A stretch of 64,000 nucleotides of DNA from Galerina marginata (taxonomy: Eukaryota > Basidiomycota > Agaricomycetes > Agaricales > Galerinaceae), in NCBI GenBank assembly GCA_023014335.1, contig JAECYW010000013.1, positions 1,116,001-1,180,000 of the forward strand, in the 5' to 3' direction. Of this stretch, positions 62,299 to 64,000 are shown piece by piece (position 1 is the first letter of the stretch; every line of letters begins with the position of its first letter). The position numbers and the translations under genes are program-made. Below the pieces are notes generated by a model, which was given only the letters and a program-made list of their open reading frames with translations, was not told the DNA's origin and did not search any database.

Positions 62299-63777
62299 CT
62301 AGCTGCAGAACAATGTACCGAGTTTAATATTGAAATACTGGCAGCACAACATCAGATAAATAGTCATCAAGTTAACGGGATTGCACGAACGGTAAGATGC
62401 GCTGCATTTATTCCTTTAGATGCGATGGCAGCAGAGCAAGTAGGGTCCTCCCCACTCGAATCACATTTCTTTGTCGTAGCTGCAGATGCAGGGTCCGGAT
62501 TCTGGAAGAATTCAATGCCTATTCAGAAAAGGACATTCCCATGTGTAAGGCAGTGATGGCCAACAATCAAGCTCAGAGGAGTACAGACCGTGGTGGCGGT
62601 ATCCATTCGCGCTCGCAGGGATGATAGTCGGCACTCTGCTTCAGGTTTCAGTAATGAAGACAAACGAGCAGTAACTTCCATACCCATCGTTGGTGTGAAC
62701 ACCTTTTGAGGTTACAGGTAGAGGTTTTGGCTCAATTAAACGCGAAAGATCAACACAATAAAACGCACTGCGCAAAGCATTTTCACCAAATTGTTTGTTA
62801 ATAAAATTTGCATACTCCGCATTTCCCGTCCTCGGTTGGCCATAAGTGAACATGTGAACCGTACTGTTCGCTTATAAATTCGAGTACAGGACCAGATTCC
62901 GTTTACGCACGTGTTGGGGAAGTTTTGTTGCATAGAGATTCTGCGGATTGATTTCAGGATAAACTGTAGCTGACCTTAGAAAAGAGAAGCATACCCCGCT
63001 AAACTAGATAGTCCACCGCCCAAGGAATGTCCAGTGGTTGCGATTGTATAATCTGGATTGGCCTTCAGTTGTGATTTGACTGTAGCGATAATTTGAGGTG
63101 CAACGGCATTCCACCTGTGCAACATAATTTTAGCCGAACAAGCTGTTGATACCGTCCACCAACTTACGCAGTCAAAAAACCACGGTGTGCCTGTGCCCCA
63201 GCTGAGCGAAGGCGGTTTAAGTTGCATGGTTAGAAAACGAACATATACGGCTTACCTGGTGGGTTGACGCCGGGTGATTGAAAGGGAACGAGGGTTATAT
63301 CCCTATCAGTGCGGAAATCCTGAAGAGACGAACTTTCCAAGGCTGTCAAAATCGTCGTCTATTAATTCATTGGAGTATAACATACGTTCCGCGCATGGCC
63401 ACTACAATTTCTTTCTTGCTGTCATCCCGAGCAATAAAACCCTGGGTGTCAGTCTTTCGGTCGTCAATCTACACACCCATATGAGATAATCTATGTCACA
63501 AAAAGTGGGTCTGTTCTTGCCTGTTGCACTAGCGTATTCCCGTTCGGGCGTGCACATTGTCCTCCATAAGCAGAAAATGCGTATTTCAGATAGAATACGA
63601 GATCGTCAAAAGTAGCTGTTAGAAGTTGTTTGTGAGCGCCGCAAATACGAAGAACACAGTAGAATACAAACCCTGATCAACAGCACGCCTCTCAAAGGCC
63701 GTTGTAGTTTTGAGGGGAAGGCCGGCCACCGATAGAAATAGAAGCGAAAGTAGAAGTGACACGATAGATCGAACCAT
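62299..63777 (-). CDS. Secreted class 3 (fungal) lipase
   Basis: It starts at the ATG of MVRSIVSLLLSLLFLSVAG (63777-63775), a clear signal peptide. The following exons read FDDLVFYLKYAFSAYGGQC, IARDDSKKEIVVAMRGT (oxyanion-hole region), DITLVPFQSPGV and AHRGFLTAWNAVAPQI. The nucleophile elbow is TTGHSLGGGLSSLAGY, followed by VHMFTYGQPRTGN and the acid-residue region GVHTNDGVPTIIP. The catalytic His is in NGYRHHGIEFF, and the C-terminus is PDPASAATTKKCDSSGEDPTC then NAAHLTYFNIKLGT. This is a complete Ser-Asp-His triacylglycerol lipase or related esterase, exported from the cell. About eight introns are needed; the 3' exons were placed by matching the family's usual ending. The length is around 300 aa, typical of the family. 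Confidence 0.9.
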
Positions 63778-64000
63778 GATAGGAGCCAGCTCGACAAATT
63801 GAAAAGAAAGGCAATCTCAAAGCTCAAAATTCCCCAGAACGCGGAGAATCTGACTCGAAAGAAAAGGAGGGAGGGAAAGCGTGAAGGCCAAGCGAATAAG
63901 ATGGGTGAAGGTGAATGCTTTTATGCAAAGGCATATCTGCGTTGTCAAGTTATCGTCCTGTCAAACCTCTGCGGACGAGGCACATCGAGGTACGCTCCAT
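63778..64000. other. Lipase upstream region
   Basis: This should contain the lipase promoter. It holds a purine-rich stretch (63850-63890) and no gene. Confidence 0.5.

Overview
This 64 kb window looks like nuclear DNA of a basidiomycete fungus, most likely an Agaricomycete (mushroom-forming). Genes are dense and lie on both strands, and they are cut by many short GT-AG introns (mostly 50-70 bases). The content also fits: a mushroom-type P450, F-box/LRR paralogs, fungal 7TM proteins, a hybrid histidine kinase, and Rpd3-complex chromatin proteins. No tRNA, rRNA, CRISPR, virus or plasmid features were seen. Gene models were built by joining exons by eye; models marked as divisible by 3 after splicing are the firmest. 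Layout: 1-2.8 kb holds the end of an F-box/LRR gene facing a seven-helix membrane protein gene. 2.8-6.5 kb is almost gene-free. 6.5-13.8 kb is one very long RXT3 (Rpd3L histone deacetylase complex) gene full of Arg-Glu/Arg-Asp repeats. 13.9-14.6 kb is a Tc1/mariner-type MITE. 15.4-18.6 kb is a second, inverted copy of the 7TM + F-box pair. Then follow a cytochrome P450 (19.1-21.4), an SRPK-like kinase (22.3-23.7), ALG5 (24.7-25.9), a Ran-binding-domain protein (26.4-28.6), a membrane hybrid histidine kinase (29.1-33.9), SNT2 (35.0-38.7), and a Doa4/USP8-like ubiquitin protease (38.9-43.0). After a small damaged or spliced reading frame (43.2-43.7) comes an unrecognised tryptophan-glycine-rich protein (44.1-47.1), a hAT-type MITE (47.7-48.3), an Msd1/SSX2IP-like protein (48.6-51.5), a phenol-hydroxylase-type flavin monooxygenase (51.7-54.2), POLD4 (55.1-56.0), a UBL-WLM metalloprotease (56.3-57.4), a third 7TM + F-box pair (57.9-61.9) and a secreted class 3 lipase (62.3-63.8). 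Functional themes: two Rpd3 histone-deacetylase partners (RXT3 and SNT2) sit about 21 kb apart. Two genome-maintenance genes (POLD4 and the WLM protease) are adjacent on one strand. The most unusual features are the F-box/7TM gene pair present three times, two of them as an inverted duplication around RXT3, and the WG/GW-repeat protein at 44-47 kb, which has the composition of an Argonaute-binding platform but no recognised family.
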